From Symsagittifera roscoffensis (taxonomy: Eukaryota > Xenacoelomorpha > Acoela > Convolutidae), in assembly GCF_963678635.1 (NCBI RefSeq), contig NC_087067.1:14397018-14461017 (forward strand): DNA of 64,000 bases, given 5' to 3'. Every line of letters starts with the position of its first letter. Positions within the stretch are counted from its first letter, which is position 1. The notes under the pieces are model-generated. The model saw only the letters and a program-made list of their open reading frames with translations, did not search any database and had not been told where the DNA came from. This document shows, piece by piece, positions 12,216 to 24,548 of this stretch. The position numbers and the translations under genes were made by a program.

Positions 12216-14235
12216 TAGAATAATCTTTCTAAAATAATCTTGAAAGCAGTACCCGCATTGGAGTTCCATGAAAAAAATTCGATTATAATTGAGCTTCCTT
12301 GTCAGTATCCACAAAAGTGGAAACAAATTGAATATAATCATTTAAAAATGCTATTTTATAGGCCACAAAATCCTTTTTTCATCCATTATAATCGATTTTT
12401 TTTCACTATTGTGGACACTCACAATGAAACTAATTTTTTTTCCACTTTACTGAGATAACGAATTTCAACACATATAAAGTCTTTTCTACTCACTTAATAA
12501 ATTCAGAAATTCTTGCAAAAGTTTGCACGACGCAAAAAAAACCATTTTTATGTGCTTTCCTACTTATTATAAAATCCATTATACTGGATTCCAAATGAAA
12601 TATAATACATTTTGTTTTCGCGAGAAAAAATGAATTCAAATCCATTTTTAGTCCAATTTTGTTGTCTGAACGTAACATGGGAATCGACTATATTCGCAAC
12701 TTTAAAGACCTCGAAAATCCATTATAATCGATTTGTTTTCACTTTTCTTAAACGCGAGGAGAAATTAAAGATACAGTTACAACAGTTTTATTTACAATTT
12801 TTCTTATAGAGTTGTAGAGATAAGGCAAACATTCCATTCAAGAATGTTCTCGAAGGTTTCATTTACAAAGCTTAGAGCGTGGTTGTGTTTTACATTTTTA
12901 TCGTCTTATAAAAATGTTTTTTTTTAAATCATATTTTTATTACTGACGCTTCACTGCATAGCTTTCACTGAATTCAATACAGTCATTTTTTTGATAATTC
13001 AGCTTTCACTAAAATATGAATGAGCAAAGTTTGTTTTCAACTGTTTTATATGCAAGCAGGTCCCAACAAACTTTTTTGTAATTTTGTCTCCGCAACACGC
13101 GTAGAGTTGTAACAAGAACACTTGTTACAACAACAAGTAGAGTTATTTGAATGTTTTTCAAAATACTGTTCTAAATGCCTGAAATTTTTTTCATCTCGCA
13201 GATAGTTTTTTTAAAAATTTAATCAGAGGCTTTGCAGACACTTGCTCTTTAAAGGACTTAAAATAAATTTTGAAATAAGACTAAACGGCAAAACGGCAAT
13301 AAGAATCTTAAGATGCATTAAAATGATTATTCAGCACTGGTCGGTAAGTTAAAAAAATATCTGCCGCCTCCAAGGATCGAAACCATTCCTTTTGAAGATT
13401 GCAAGCAAACAACCAGTATGCTAAATACCGTGAATACCTTCAACTGAACGAGAAATTAGGATTAAATAGCTTGCTTAAATATCCGAAACATAAGAGATCA
13501 TTTTCAAGAATCATTTAAGCTTACGCTTTTTCAAACATTACTAACAGTAGAAAAAAATGAAACTTGAGTCCCCGGGTACTTTTTATTTTGGCAAAAACAA
13601 CGAAAGAGCTTTGCTTTTTTGGAACTAGAAAACTTGCAATATTTGCAAAGTTGTTCTTGGAGTGCAAAGTTTTGTTTATTCTAAACAAAAAAGAAGCAAT
13701 ACTGAGCTTCACTAAGCATTGTTTAGAAAACAATATTTTCAGAAAACAATATTTTTTTCAGAAAATATTGTTGAAAAATCGTCTGAAAATGCTAAAACGT
13801 TCGTCCTAAGTTTCCATTACGAGGTCAAACTATTCACTGGATAGGCGCACAGTTCGCCATGTTCCTGGATTCCAGAGACAAGTCTTTAAATGGAATGTGA
13901 TTCAAAGTAATTAAGCCAAACTATCAGCTTACCTGAAAAAAAAGTTTCCGATTGGATTGCGGTTAGCCTAAATAATATGAATTGAACAAAAAAGGTATCA
14001 ATTGAGAGAAAATGAAATGAACTAATTGAGCAAAAACTATAGTAAATTTTTAAACTGTTTGAAAAAATCTCATCTAACAATCGAGAAAGTGTCAAATGAT
14101 TTTTTTTAAGTTTTCGATTTTTAAGTTTAAAAAAAATGCAAAATTATTTCCTTAAATTCAGAATCATTTTATACTGACTCTTTTTTGCAACAAATGACAA
14201 TAAAATTTGAGCATTTTATAATTGAGAAAGTTTTT
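12216..14235. other. Intergenic with short dispersed repeats
   Basis: A phrase ATCCATTATAATCGATTT occurs at about 12390 and 12718 inside otherwise unremarkable AT-rich DNA. The relative of the 11765 MITE lies at 13945-14115. I see no supportable gene. Confidence 0.4.
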
Positions 14236-14290
14236 TTATTCAAATTGTTTTTCATTAGAAACAAAAACTACCAAATTGCAGTTGAAATAG

Positions 14291-14700
14291 TGGAACCTGA
14301 TCTAAACTACATTTTATGATTGGATAAATTAGATATTTTACCACTGTAAAGTATTTAATATTAACCAATCATGATCCATCTAACTAACAACCCACTTATT
14401 TGTAAGTGCTGAGATTACTTGTAATTTCAGCACCAGAGAGATTTGAATTTAACTTAGAAATTAGTTGCCTCTCCAAGAGAACTTCAGCAGCCGCAATAAA
14501 CCAGTATACCCTAGATCTATTGAGCCTAGCAGAGACTAGTTAAACACCCTGAGACTAGATAGTATAAGAGTAAGATTAGGATCGGTATTAGACTAAGAAG
14601 TTGCACGAATCTATCCGGCCGAAAACAAGATAGCGTGACGAGCAGACGGTGTACCCTATCCGAAATTACTCTATGAGTTAAGACCATCGGTTATAACTCA
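14291..14700 (+). repeat. 5' LTR of element 1
   Basis: It begins TGGAACCTGATC and ends TTATAACTCA. A poly(A) signal AATAAA sits at 14495-14500. A palindromic AAGTGCTGAGATTACTTG / TAATTTCAGCA block lies in the first half. It is flanked on the left by the target duplication ATAG. Confidence 0.95.
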
Positions 14701-14702
14701 TC

Positions 14703-14719
14703 TGGTGCGACCATAAGTC
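14703..14719 (+). promoter_or_regulatory. tRNA primer-binding site
   Basis: Two bases after the LTR comes TGGTGCGACCATAAGTC. The leading TGG would pair with a tRNA CCA end. Element 2 keeps TGGTGCGACCAAAAGTC at the same place. I cannot name the tRNA. Confidence 0.7.
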
Positions 14720-15947
14720 TCGAACAAGACCTTAATAGCTTAGAATTAACCAAAAATAGATTAGAATTTAGACAAAACATTTTTAAAATGTTATACGACG
14801 ATAATTTAATCGAAATGTCTCTACGACTCAATAGATCAGAGCCAATATTCCAAACGATAATAGAACTACCCGGAATTGGAACAAGACCTCGAACCAGAGA
14901 CATACGACAAAGTAGAAACTTACCAAATAGTTATATGATAGTACGGCAAAAGCCAACACAAACTTTTATATTTAGAATTTTATTAGCAATGAATTTAGAT
15001 TTTCATTTACGAACATAAAATCTTGAAGTCAATCTTCATAATCCTTTCAGGCGCTAAACAAAACTATTAATATACAATAACGATTGATAAAAAGATCTCA
15101 GATCGTTTTCCGAAAATTCTGCAGTATTATATAAAACATGTTTGGAAAATATTTATTGAAAATCAAAACAAAAATTAGTAGCATGACAATAAACTGTTAG
15201 TAATCAAAAAATCATCAGTTGTCCCAGCTTCATCACCTAAAACATAACAGCAATCATAAGCTCACTAATATCATTAAAACACTAAATCTTTTTCTTAAGC
15301 AAATTTAAACCATTTTAAACTTAAATTCACTTAATTTCAAAATCAGATCATCAAGGCTTATCCTTGGATCTTAATTAATTTTCTATTTAATTAAATTTAA
15401 AACTTGATCATCAAGGCCTATCCTTGGATCAAAAAGAACAATTTTGTTCTCCCCCACCCACTTAGCTAGTGTCTAACGACCTCAAACGTCGATTCACTAT
15501 CCAACCCTTTCAAAAAACCCAAGACTAATAGAAATTTTTGAACAAAACTAATCATTCAAATTAGGATAAACAGTGAAGAACTTCGGTTATTCATCCTTCA
15601 CTTGAACCCTCCTCTTATCAGACCCAGGATAAATCTTAGACTTAGTAAGTTTAAAATAGTATCTAACGAACTACTCGCGTTCTAATTATACCTGAACCTT
15701 GTGGATCGATTTACTATTCTCCAACCCTTGAACACAATCACTACCCCTAAGTAAGATTAAGTAAGTTAACACCTTAGCTTATACTAGCCACGAGAAAGTA
15801 AAAAATCATTCTTCGGAATCGATATACTTTTCTCTCCAACCCTGAACAAATAGACCCAGGTTAAGCTAACCAAAAAATCGTAAGGACTAACAGTTTAAGA
15901 AAATAGAAATCATCTAACAACTTTTTGCATCCGTCATCCTAAACCTT
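14720..15947 (+). promoter_or_regulatory. Long leader with repeated stem-loops
   Basis: This 1.2-kb untranslated leader holds two copies of a 25-nt self-complementary module at 15346-15370 and 15406-15430 (arms CAAGG/CCTTG and GATC/GATC; one base differs). It also holds three copies of TCGAT..TACT..CCAACCCT (about 15489-15509, 15706-15729 and 15819-15843). By position these could be packaging, translation or splicing signals, which is inference. Element 2 has lost this part. Confidence 0.6.
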
Positions 15948-16334
15948 ATGTCATTTAAAAATCTAGGAAACAAACAAACAATCGTTTTACACAACTGTGA
16001 AATAGATAACAAAAAATACGACCTTGTAATCACACCTCATACACAAACAGTTGGATATATTAGAACAAAACGACAAACACTAAAAAAGAGAATAATAACC
16101 AAACAAAGACAAATAACACGAAAAAGATTTTCCAAAAATAGAAACGCATTTTCAGAATCAGAAGCCAGCAATTTAGACGAACTTTATAAATTAAAAGAAT
16201 CTATAGATAAAAATTGCCCCATTCACGATCAATTATATTTTTCAGACTCAGAAACAACTTCAAATTCATCGAAAAGAGGAAAAAGAAGAATAAAAAAGCA
16301 ATATAAACACAAACCAGTACACTTGTATAATTGA
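15948..16334 (+). CDS. Small basic ORF upstream of gag
   Basis: It starts ATG at 15948 and encodes 128 residues. The middle is strongly basic (TKRQTLKKRIITKQRQ, RKRFSKNRN), followed by an acidic/serine patch (SDSETTSNSS) and a second basic run (KRGKRRIKKQYKHK). There is no membrane segment or signal peptide. It lies 55 bp before the gag ATG in a different frame. The composition would suit a nucleic-acid-binding or nuclear protein, which is inference. It could also be an N-terminal Gag extension separated by an indel. The region is deleted in element 2, so conservation cannot be tested here. Confidence 0.5.
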   Translation: MSFKNLGNKQTIVLHNCEIDNKKYDLVITPHTQTVGYIRTKRQTLKKRIITKQRQITRKRFSKNRNAFSESEASNLDELYKLKESIDKNCPIHDQLYFSDSETTSNSSKRGKRRIKKQYKHKPVHLYN

Positions 16335-16389
16335 AATCAACCAATTAGACACATCGATAATTACCTATTAACAGTCATTAAACGCAAAA

Positions 16390-19279
16390 ATGAGCCAAAC
16401 GCACACTCCAAGTGAAGATAGTCCAGATGATGACGATATCTACCCCTTCCTCGTAGATGCACCCTATAATAGAGGACAACATGATCTTTGCAAGAATTTC
16501 CTCCTAAATTTGTTTGAACCCGGAATCAGCCCATGTAAAGCAGAGTTCCCAGATGTAAAAATCAAAAGACAAATTATTGATCACTATCTGAAAGATATAT
16601 GTAATTTAACACAACAATACGGAATCTACACCATAGACTACACCAAACCCGAATCACCGCAGATATGTAATTCAAACAGACGATCTTGACTTAGAATTTT
16701 CAAAAGTATTCTTAGAATATATAAAAAGCATACAATATCATAACTCACAAAGAGCAAACTCCATATTTACTAATGAAGTTTTTGCAATAATATATAATTA
16801 TATTTCAATATTAGAAAACGAAACCCCAATCCCAAATGTCTCACCGACAGAGACATCCAAACATATAAGGGTACGACATGAAATCACACTATTTTCAACT
16901 TTCCTACATATAATTAAAGAAAATTTCACTAAAGATGAAGTTTCACAACATACAAAACATGACTTACAAAAATTTTTGGCATGGTTTATAATAGATTATT
17001 TCACACATAAAATAGATTTAATTTCACAAGCAAGAAAAAATTTCAGACCTCAAAATTCAAACGATGATACCGCCATCACAGAACAATCAGACTACATTTG
17101 GGACCCCGAATGGTCTCATTATGCATCCATAAATATCCCACAATCAATCTCAAGTCAAGCAATAAGTACAATATCTTATGCAAGAGATTATGTAAGAGTA
17201 GTACCATTAACCATTGATGCAACCCCGTTAAACTACAATACATTTTTACTTGATACGCGAAATAACAGTTTAAATTCGACCGTCATACACAATGAAAACC
17301 TTAATGGAACTAGGAATCTCACTCAACAAGATATTCAGACACCATCACACTTCATAAATGAAGAAATCGTCCAAACAACAACAACTACACAACAAAGTAT
17401 TTCACCGATACGTCCAAATTTAACAACACCAAGAAATACAAACACTTCACTAGCACAGGTAACCTTACAATCAACCGTTAAACCTTCGGTTGCTCCAAAA
17501 TATTCACAAATGGATTATCAAACATATAGACCCATGACAATACCGTCAAAAACACGCAGAACGTTCACAAGAAACACTTTTGCGGAACACAATTATAATT
17601 ACGCACATTCATCAAAAACAAACTATCCCCCACGAAAAAATAATAATAATCAGATAAGATCTCAATATTGGGATAATCCAATAGCAACAACCAACTCAGT
17701 AAATTTTCAAAGTAATTCACATCCTCCACAGGATCGTAGTGAAAATTACCCATTCTTTCAACAGAATAAAAATAAAAAACAAGCACCTCATCAAACGGAT
17801 TATCTATCCTCTGATGATGATTATTTACAACCAGATATATTTGCACCATACACTCAAGAATATCGTGGACAAAGAGTGCAGAAACCACATACATATCATA
17901 GAATTTTTTCTCCACACCCAATAGATACACAAAATCAACAATCAAAACAAATGCAAAACCTAATTAATACACAATTTTTTCAACCAATTCAGCCACAAAA
18001 CCCAATGATTACACACTCGTATCAACCAACACAAATGCAAAATGAAATACCACTCCCATATTACCTTCAACAACACGAAATAACAAAAAATCAACTTTCA
18101 AATTTTTCACAAATGCCAAATGCCGCAGAATCATTACAAATGACAATGAATCCATACCTTATGGGTGGATCATCAATAACATCAAACAAACCATTAATGG
18201 TATTCACAGGAACAGACCCTGAATATTCTGTAGAAGATTATTTAAATGCAGTAACAGCAAATTTAATTTTAAATATAGGATCTGAACCAATTAATACGCC
18301 ATTACATCAAAATTGGATACATCGACGCACAGCGTTGATACAGACAACTTTAGACGGCGCAGCCCAAAAATGGTTTTCAGTATTGCCTATAGAAGTAAAA
18401 TCAAATTGGAAAAGATTTACACAAGAATTTTCAAAAATGTTTGACTCCGAAAGAAACAAACAACAACAAAGAGTTTTATTTAATGAAATTCGCAGATTAC
18501 CAAATGAAACCATCAAACAATTAGCAGTACGTATCGAAACACTAGTTCGAAAAGCATATTCATTAAATACACACGACTATAAAAACACAAAAATGACAGA
18601 AATCTTAATGATGACCTTAACACCTCAATTAAGGAAAATAGCAATAAAAAAGAGAGCATCTCATCCCTCCTCAATTCGAGAGCCCGATTTAGATTTTCGA
18701 AAACTAGTAGACAAACTAGAGCAAGCGGAAATCACAATGAAACTTGAAGAAACAGAAAATCTGAAATTACAATATGTTAACCGAATTGAAACAAATAACA
18801 CAAATATCAACAATATACAGGAATCAGATACAGACCTCGTTGAAAAAATCACTGAAATACTCAATATTTATGAAAAACACCCAAACTTTAAAGGCAAACC
18901 ATCTTTCAAAAAATGGTGTAATTTTTGCCGACGATACGGACATAGTATTTCTGAATGTAGACAAAAACAACAGGACAATCAAAACAATCCTCAAAAATAT
19001 AAAGAACCAAACAAATCATTCTATCAATACATGAAGAAAGATCAAAATCTACCAAACAAAAATGTATACAGCAACAACAGTTCAGGAAAACCACTTCCGA
19101 ACAATACCAATTACACGAGAACTCAATTACCATATAACTCAAGTTATAGAGGAAGATCACCAGAACGAAGAAATACACAAAATTCGTCACAAAATCATTA
19201 CAATAGACCAAATAGTCGAAATAACTACTCCAGATCAAATTCGAATACAACACAATTTGTTTCTAGATCTAATTCCTAA
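16390..19279 (+). CDS. gag: Gag polyprotein (one frameshift)
   Basis: The ATG at 16390 opens a frame ending at 16689. The same protein continues in the next frame from about 16660 to a TAA at 19277-19279, so one indel is present. The total is about 960 residues, much longer than usual Gypsy Gags. Counting from 16976, about residues 60-400 are an N/Q/P-rich, probably disordered region. About 405-595 resemble the retrotransposon Gag capsid domain (FTGTDPEYSVEDYL, then GAAQKWF and WKRFTQEFSKMF). A single CCHC zinc knuckle CNFCRRYGHSISEC is at about 648-661. An arginine/serine/asparagine-rich tail follows. The frame stays open beyond the TAA into protease in the same phase, so the stop is either a read-through signal or a mutation. 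Confidence 0.85.
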
Positions 19280-20542
19280 TCAAAGAATAAATACTATCCA
19301 AACAATCAGTCACGAAACTCATCATATAATAGAAATAGAAACTACTCCAATAATCGAAATAGAAGTTATTCAAACAACCGAAATCAGAATTACCCGAACA
19401 ATCGATCAAGGAATAACTCATATAACAGATCAAACTATAACAGACCAAACGATAATTATCAAAACAGATCACGAAACAATTCACAAAATCGACATTCAAG
19501 TTATAATAATCGTTATAGAAATTATTCCCAATCACCACACAGAAATAATAACCATTATAACAATTCTAACAATCGCCACAGAAGTAGTACACCTAAACAT
19601 CAAAGACATATTAATCACGTACAATCAAATCCAGAAACAACATCAGACCCCCCAGGTATTGATGACACAGTAAATGACAAACTACAACTAAATCAAATAA
19701 ACTATGGATCATCAGATTCAGAAAGTGATACAGAAAACACTATCTCCATCAATATGATAGCAGTCAAAAATGACTACGAACCTATTATATATGAACAACC
19801 TTTTTCATCACATATATATGAAAATCAAATAGAACTCCTTCACAATTATTATATTGAACCCATCCATTCCACACAAACGGCACAAGAAACTAACGAAATC
19901 AACACTACAAATCAATCCAATGAAAATGACAAAACAAAATGCTTGTATACAAATCACATCTATCAAAATGTACAAAAACAACAACCCAAAGAAAAAATTT
20001 GGACAATACCATTTCTTTTAGAAAGTCCAAGAAACAAAGAATTTCAACCACCAGATCTTGAAATTGATTTTTTAATTGATTCAGGAGCAGAATCAAACAT
20101 AATAAACATTGCCACATGGAATGAGATAAAAACATTACACCCAAAACTAACACCTCTTGAAACCTCCAGTAAACTAGCAACAGCACAAGGATCAACATTG
20201 GTAAACTATGGAAAAATTCAATTATTTCTTCTCCCCACAAGAACAATAGAGCAAAATAAAATTTTAAATAAACCATTTAAACAAATATTTCATATCACTG
20301 ATATTAAACACAATATCATTGGAAAACCATTTATCTCTAAATATATACCAACAATCAACATCTTGAATAGTAAAATACTAATCAAAGATAAATACACAAA
20401 AACAAAAGACACATCCCTAACATTTTTTCAAAGATTAAATAAACAACCACCATTTTTTTCAAAATTTTATCCAATATATAACCAACAAAGAAAACACCTG
20501 AAACCAAACCACTATCAGGAAACATATATAATTTTTCAATAA
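19280..20542 (+). CDS. pro: Gag tail and retroviral-type aspartic protease
   Basis: The frame is the same as gag and stays open from the gag TAA to 20542. The first 150 codons repeat N/R/S/Y-rich words (NNRNRSYSNNRNQ), probably an extension of the basic Gag tail, then an acidic stretch. The protease active-site motif is LIDSGAESNIIN with D encoded at 20078. It is followed at about 85 residues by IIGKPFI, matching the usual hydrophobic-hydrophobic-G block near the C-terminus. The protease should cleave the Gag-Pol polyprotein in particles. The junction with pol is disturbed: comparison with element 2 shows a length change in an A run at about 20563 and a probable slip in the nearby ATATATA. 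Confidence 0.8.
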   Translation, partial: SKNKYYPNNQSRNSSYNRNRNYSNNRNRSYSNNRNQNYPNNRSRNNSYNRSNYNRPNDNYQNRSRNNSQNRHSSYNNRYRNYSQSPHRNNNHYNNSNNRHRSSTPKHQRHINHVQSNPETTSDPPGIDDTVNDKLQLNQINYGSSDSESDTENTISINMIAVKNDYEPIIYEQPFSSHIYENQIELLHNYYIEPIHSTQTAQETNEINTTNQSNENDKTKCLYTNHIYQNVQKQQPKEKIWTIPFLLESPRNKEFQPPDLEIDFLIDSGAESNIINIATWNEIKTLHPKLTPLETSSKLATAQGSTLVNYGKIQLFLLPTRTIEQNKILNKPFKQIFHITDIKHNIIGKPFISKYIPTINILNSKILIKDKYTKTKDTSLTFFQRLNKQPPFFSKFYPIYNQQRKHLKPNHYQETYIIFQ

Positions 20543-20557
20543 AACAAGTTCACCAAT

Positions 20558-23500
20558 ATGATAAAAAAACAAAATAAACAACAACTCTATATGTCAGACT
20601 TTGAATTCAAACCTGTCCATAAGTTTTTCAAAATCACAATTTCATCCATAAAATATTTGAAAAACTCGAATTCAGATATTATTTCGTTACATGTATACAA
20701 CAATACACCCTATCAAGTAACATTACCTTTAGGACTTTTAGGATATTGCGAAACCAACGCTACGATATCACCAATACACGAAAAAGCATACCGCGTAAAT
20801 AATATACTCCAATTATTAGATATTTGTCAATCCACAATTCTTAATGAAGAATTATCCATAAATAAAATAATAAGTAATGAAAAAAGAAATACAGATTATT
20901 TCAAAAAAACCCCATATTTCAAACCTACATTCAACATAAATAACTATACAGAGGACCAACAGAAATTTTTAACAATGTTTAACTTCCAACATTCACAAAT
21001 AACACAAGACGAATTTGATAAGTTAGCCAAACAGCTAATGAAATATTCATCAGTCTATGCAACATCCAAATTTGATGTTGGCAAAATCAGTTCATCACTA
21101 CATCTCCCATTAAAACCTGACACAGTTTTCAAAAAACAAAGAGCAAGTAAAGTACCAATTCATTTACACGATAAAGTGAACAGATTACTCGATATTTTAG
21201 AACAATACAAAATTATCTCACCGGTAAACAAAGAAGAACAACCAAAAGGTAACACATTTATCAACCCTGTTATCATCCTAGCAAAAGGAGAATCATTAAA
21301 AATAGTTCTAGACGCTAGATATCTTAATTCACTAATAGACGAATCAAAATGCAATTGGCCTATTGAACCAATACAAGTTATTTTAACAAAAATAAACGGA
21401 AAATACTTTACAACCGCAGATATGAATAGTGCATATAATCAAATGCCACTAGATGAACAATCGCGACGCTTAACACAATTTGTTATTGGAAATCAGCAAT
21501 ATGAATTCAACCGCCTTTTCTATGGAATATCCATAGGACCAGCAGCATTTTCAGCTTTTATGAGCAAAATTTTTAGACCACTAATACTCAAGAAAAACGC
21601 AATCACCTATTTAGACGATGTTTTTATGCAATCACAGACAAAAGAAGAAATGTTTTTCTCTTTACACAAAAATCCAATCCAAATCACCGAGTTTATAGAT
21701 TTTAATTAATCCTAATGAAATTCCCAAACTTACATATAGTTTGGACAGCAGGAAAGAATCTTGCATTACCAGACACTTTAAGTCGAAATACACCACCTGA
21801 ATTACTTACACGTAAAACTACAGTTGAAATACCCAAAAATATAAAATTTTACTTTGCAGAAAACGAAACATCACCCCGACTAGAATGCAAATATGCAGTA
21901 AAAACTGACGTTGAACAATCACAGATAAATAATCTACAACACATCAACTTTCAAACCAATTCCATATTCACAATGGATAAAAAATAACACCCAACAAAAA
22001 AGAGTAAAACAACACCCGCATAAAAAAGACCTTTTTCCGTTAATTGAAAAAAAAATCTAACTGATAAAATAAATTTATCAGGACCACAAACAAACGATTC
22101 AAAATACACAATAAATCAAGTTTTTGACCTCCATGACCCACTTGATACAATTCCTTTATCTAAATTAGATGTTGAAAACATTTTTCTCCCCCCAACAGAT
22201 AAAATTACAATTAATACTTTGAAACAATATCAAAATCTTGACCCAATAATTAGACAACTAAAATCATGGCACAAATATAAAACTAAACCCGTAAAGGCAG
22301 ATACAACAATTTTAGGAAATAAAACACTTCTCCGATATTTTCGAAAATTTAATAATACAACAATTAATGAAAACACAGACCTTCTAGAATACCAATTAAA
22401 TGAATCTACAGTTCCCTGTCTCCCTTTAAGTATGATTCTCATAGCTTGTAATATTTCACATACACAAAACATTAAAGGACACTCTGGATCAGAGAAAACA
22501 TATTCAAATTTCATACAAAACTTTTACTTTGCAAATGCACCAATTTGGATAAAAGTACTATGCAATGATTGTATAGTATGTCAGCTAAATAAACCTTATC
22601 CAAATCAAAAACAAATAGCACAAAAACAAGATTTTAAAGGACAAAATTTGTACTTTAACCACCGTATTTCATTTGATACAAAAGGACCAATTTCACCATC
22701 ATCCGAAGGAAACTCCTACATTATGGTAATTGTTGACGCATTTACACATTATGTAGCACTTAACCCAGTACCACATTGTAACGCTTATTACGCTTACACA
22801 ACACTTTATGAACACTGGATAGCCAAATTCGGACTACCAGAAACTTTAGTTACAGACAACGGTACGGAATTCATAAATAATGAAATCATCACACTATGTC
22901 ATTTATATAACATTAAACACAAACCACGTACATCTCACGCACCTTGGACAAACGGCTTAGTCGAAGGTATGAACCGTTCACTACAAGAATATCTTAGATG
23001 TATCATCAATGGAAATGATACAAGATACACCGAATGGTCAGCAGATATAAAACTATTTCCCTTAGCATATAATTCACAAATCACGACAACTCTAGGAATG
23101 TCACCATATGAAATGGTTTTTAATCAAAAGCCACGCAAACCAATTATGTTTACAGCAAACTCTCATAAAAATGCACAAAGTCATTGTCAACCGAATAAAG
23201 ACTCAATTTGTTATAACCTACCTTTACACACACACGATGAAGATCATTTTCATCACCCACAAATTCTTAAATTAGCCTCCGGTACACACACCGAATGGAT
23301 TTTAAACAGAGACAAAAAACACAATGAAATTTACCAAAAAGTAACAAAAAAGTTGTTACAAAGGCAAAACATTAATGAACAAATAAATTCACGCTTTACA
23401 CCAGCCTCCGATTTAAAAATTGGAACATTTGTTTTAATACCCAATTTTAACCTTCAAAAGGAATTTCTAAAAAATTACAACCCCTTCGTAAAAGGCCATA

Positions 23501-23954
23501 CCAAATAATTGCCAAACCCACTGATGTCACATATAAAATCACCGACTCAGACCAAAAGGAAATTGTTCAACATCGAAACAACCTATTACCTTATTATCCA
23601 AAAGAATACGCACTACGCGAACTAACTCAATTATATTCTTTCACAGGTTTAAAAGTTATTCAAAATAACCCATATACGGAAAATAAAACAAAGGAACAAC
23701 ATGACATTCACCTCGAAAACCAAAATAAAAAATCAACTACAACGAAAAACAATACAAAAAAGCTAGATCAGAATATACCTCAAAAAGAAAGAAAAAATAG
23801 AAAAATGACAGAAAAAATAATACCCCAAGAACAAATCGACAAATCAGAACATAGAGAGTCATCACGACTTAGAAATCAACCACGTGAAAACTATAAAACA
23901 TTCATCCCACAATCTAAAATATTAAAGAAAGTAGAATTTCAAAAACAGCTTTAA
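20558..23954 (+). pseudogene. pol: pol: reverse transcriptase and integrase, RNase H deleted
   Basis: RT is at 20558-21709, with TADMNSAYNQMPLDEQ, FNRLFYGISIGPAAFSAFM and the catalytic YLDDV (codons at 21608), all Ty3/Gypsy-like. Just after YLDD the sequence jumps to what corresponds to the end of RNase H: about 630 bp present in element 2 are missing, and the frame shifts. Integrase is at 22219-23508, with zinc-binding H..H and C..C (HSGSEKT; CNDCIVCQ), catalytic aspartates in SFDTKGP and TDNGTEF, and glutamate in NGLVEGMN. A one-base loss in an A run at about 23458-23465 splits off the C-terminal GPY/F-like module (PYQII...NNLLPYYP) and a basic tail ending at 23954. Integrase could be functional but RT/RNase H could not. 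Confidence 0.9.
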
Positions 23955-24548
23955 TTTTATATTTAATAATTTTTACATCTCTGAAATATTTTGAACTTTC
24001 ATTTTTCAAAATAACATGCTGACAAACACGCAGTGATTCTAGTTCATAATTAGCCAATAGGATTCATCCAATCCGTCACCTTCTCTAACTCTAGCACAAA
24101 TCAACTAGACGAACGATATTAAACTCCAGGCATATCTATAACTATAACTTTGCGACCTCCAGGTCAAAAATAAGCAAAACACTCCAACTTGACAACTAAA
24201 ATAAATATCACCATAATATCATAACCCTCCCTTATCTAATAACCCAAAGATGAATAATATTTCCCCAACTCAGACCTCAAATACCCCCCAAAACAAATAT
24301 GTTAAATTAGCCTAAAGTAAAAGAACGACCATTTTTATTAGCCTCAAGTATAAAAATCTCAAAAATACCCCAGATCATTTGACAAATAAAAATAAAGAAA
24401 AAGAAGACCTCCCGATCACCATAAAAATTGCCCCCAACAATTTTTCACAAAACTCAACCCACTTGTCAAAAAACCAATAAATAATTCGATCACACTTGAA
24501 AATTGCCTCAAACAACAAAAAATATTCGATCGAGAAGCCATTTTTTAA
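23955..24548 (+). other. Spacer between pol and the membrane-protein gene
   Basis: About 600 bp without an open frame, partly conserved with 42150-42728 of element 2 (for example the AACCCTCCC and CTTGTCAAAAAACCAATAAATA phrases). It may hold the splice acceptor for subgenomic mRNAs, but I cannot fix one. Confidence 0.5.

Noticed and set aside
13360-13455. tRNA-like segment on the minus strand with A-box and B-box resemblance
   Set aside because: The T-arm and acceptor stem do not pair properly, so I would not call a tRNA or SINE.
17565-17945. Minus-strand frames opposite gag (also 18906-19253 and 19269-19538)
   Set aside because: They mirror the biased N/Q-rich gag codons, which lack stops on the opposite strand, and have implausible Y/F/C-rich products.
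19062-19673. Plus-strand I/T-rich frame over the gag-protease junction
   Set aside because: It is the out-of-frame reading of the repeated AAT-CGA-AAT codons. The in-phase reading continues Gag into protease.
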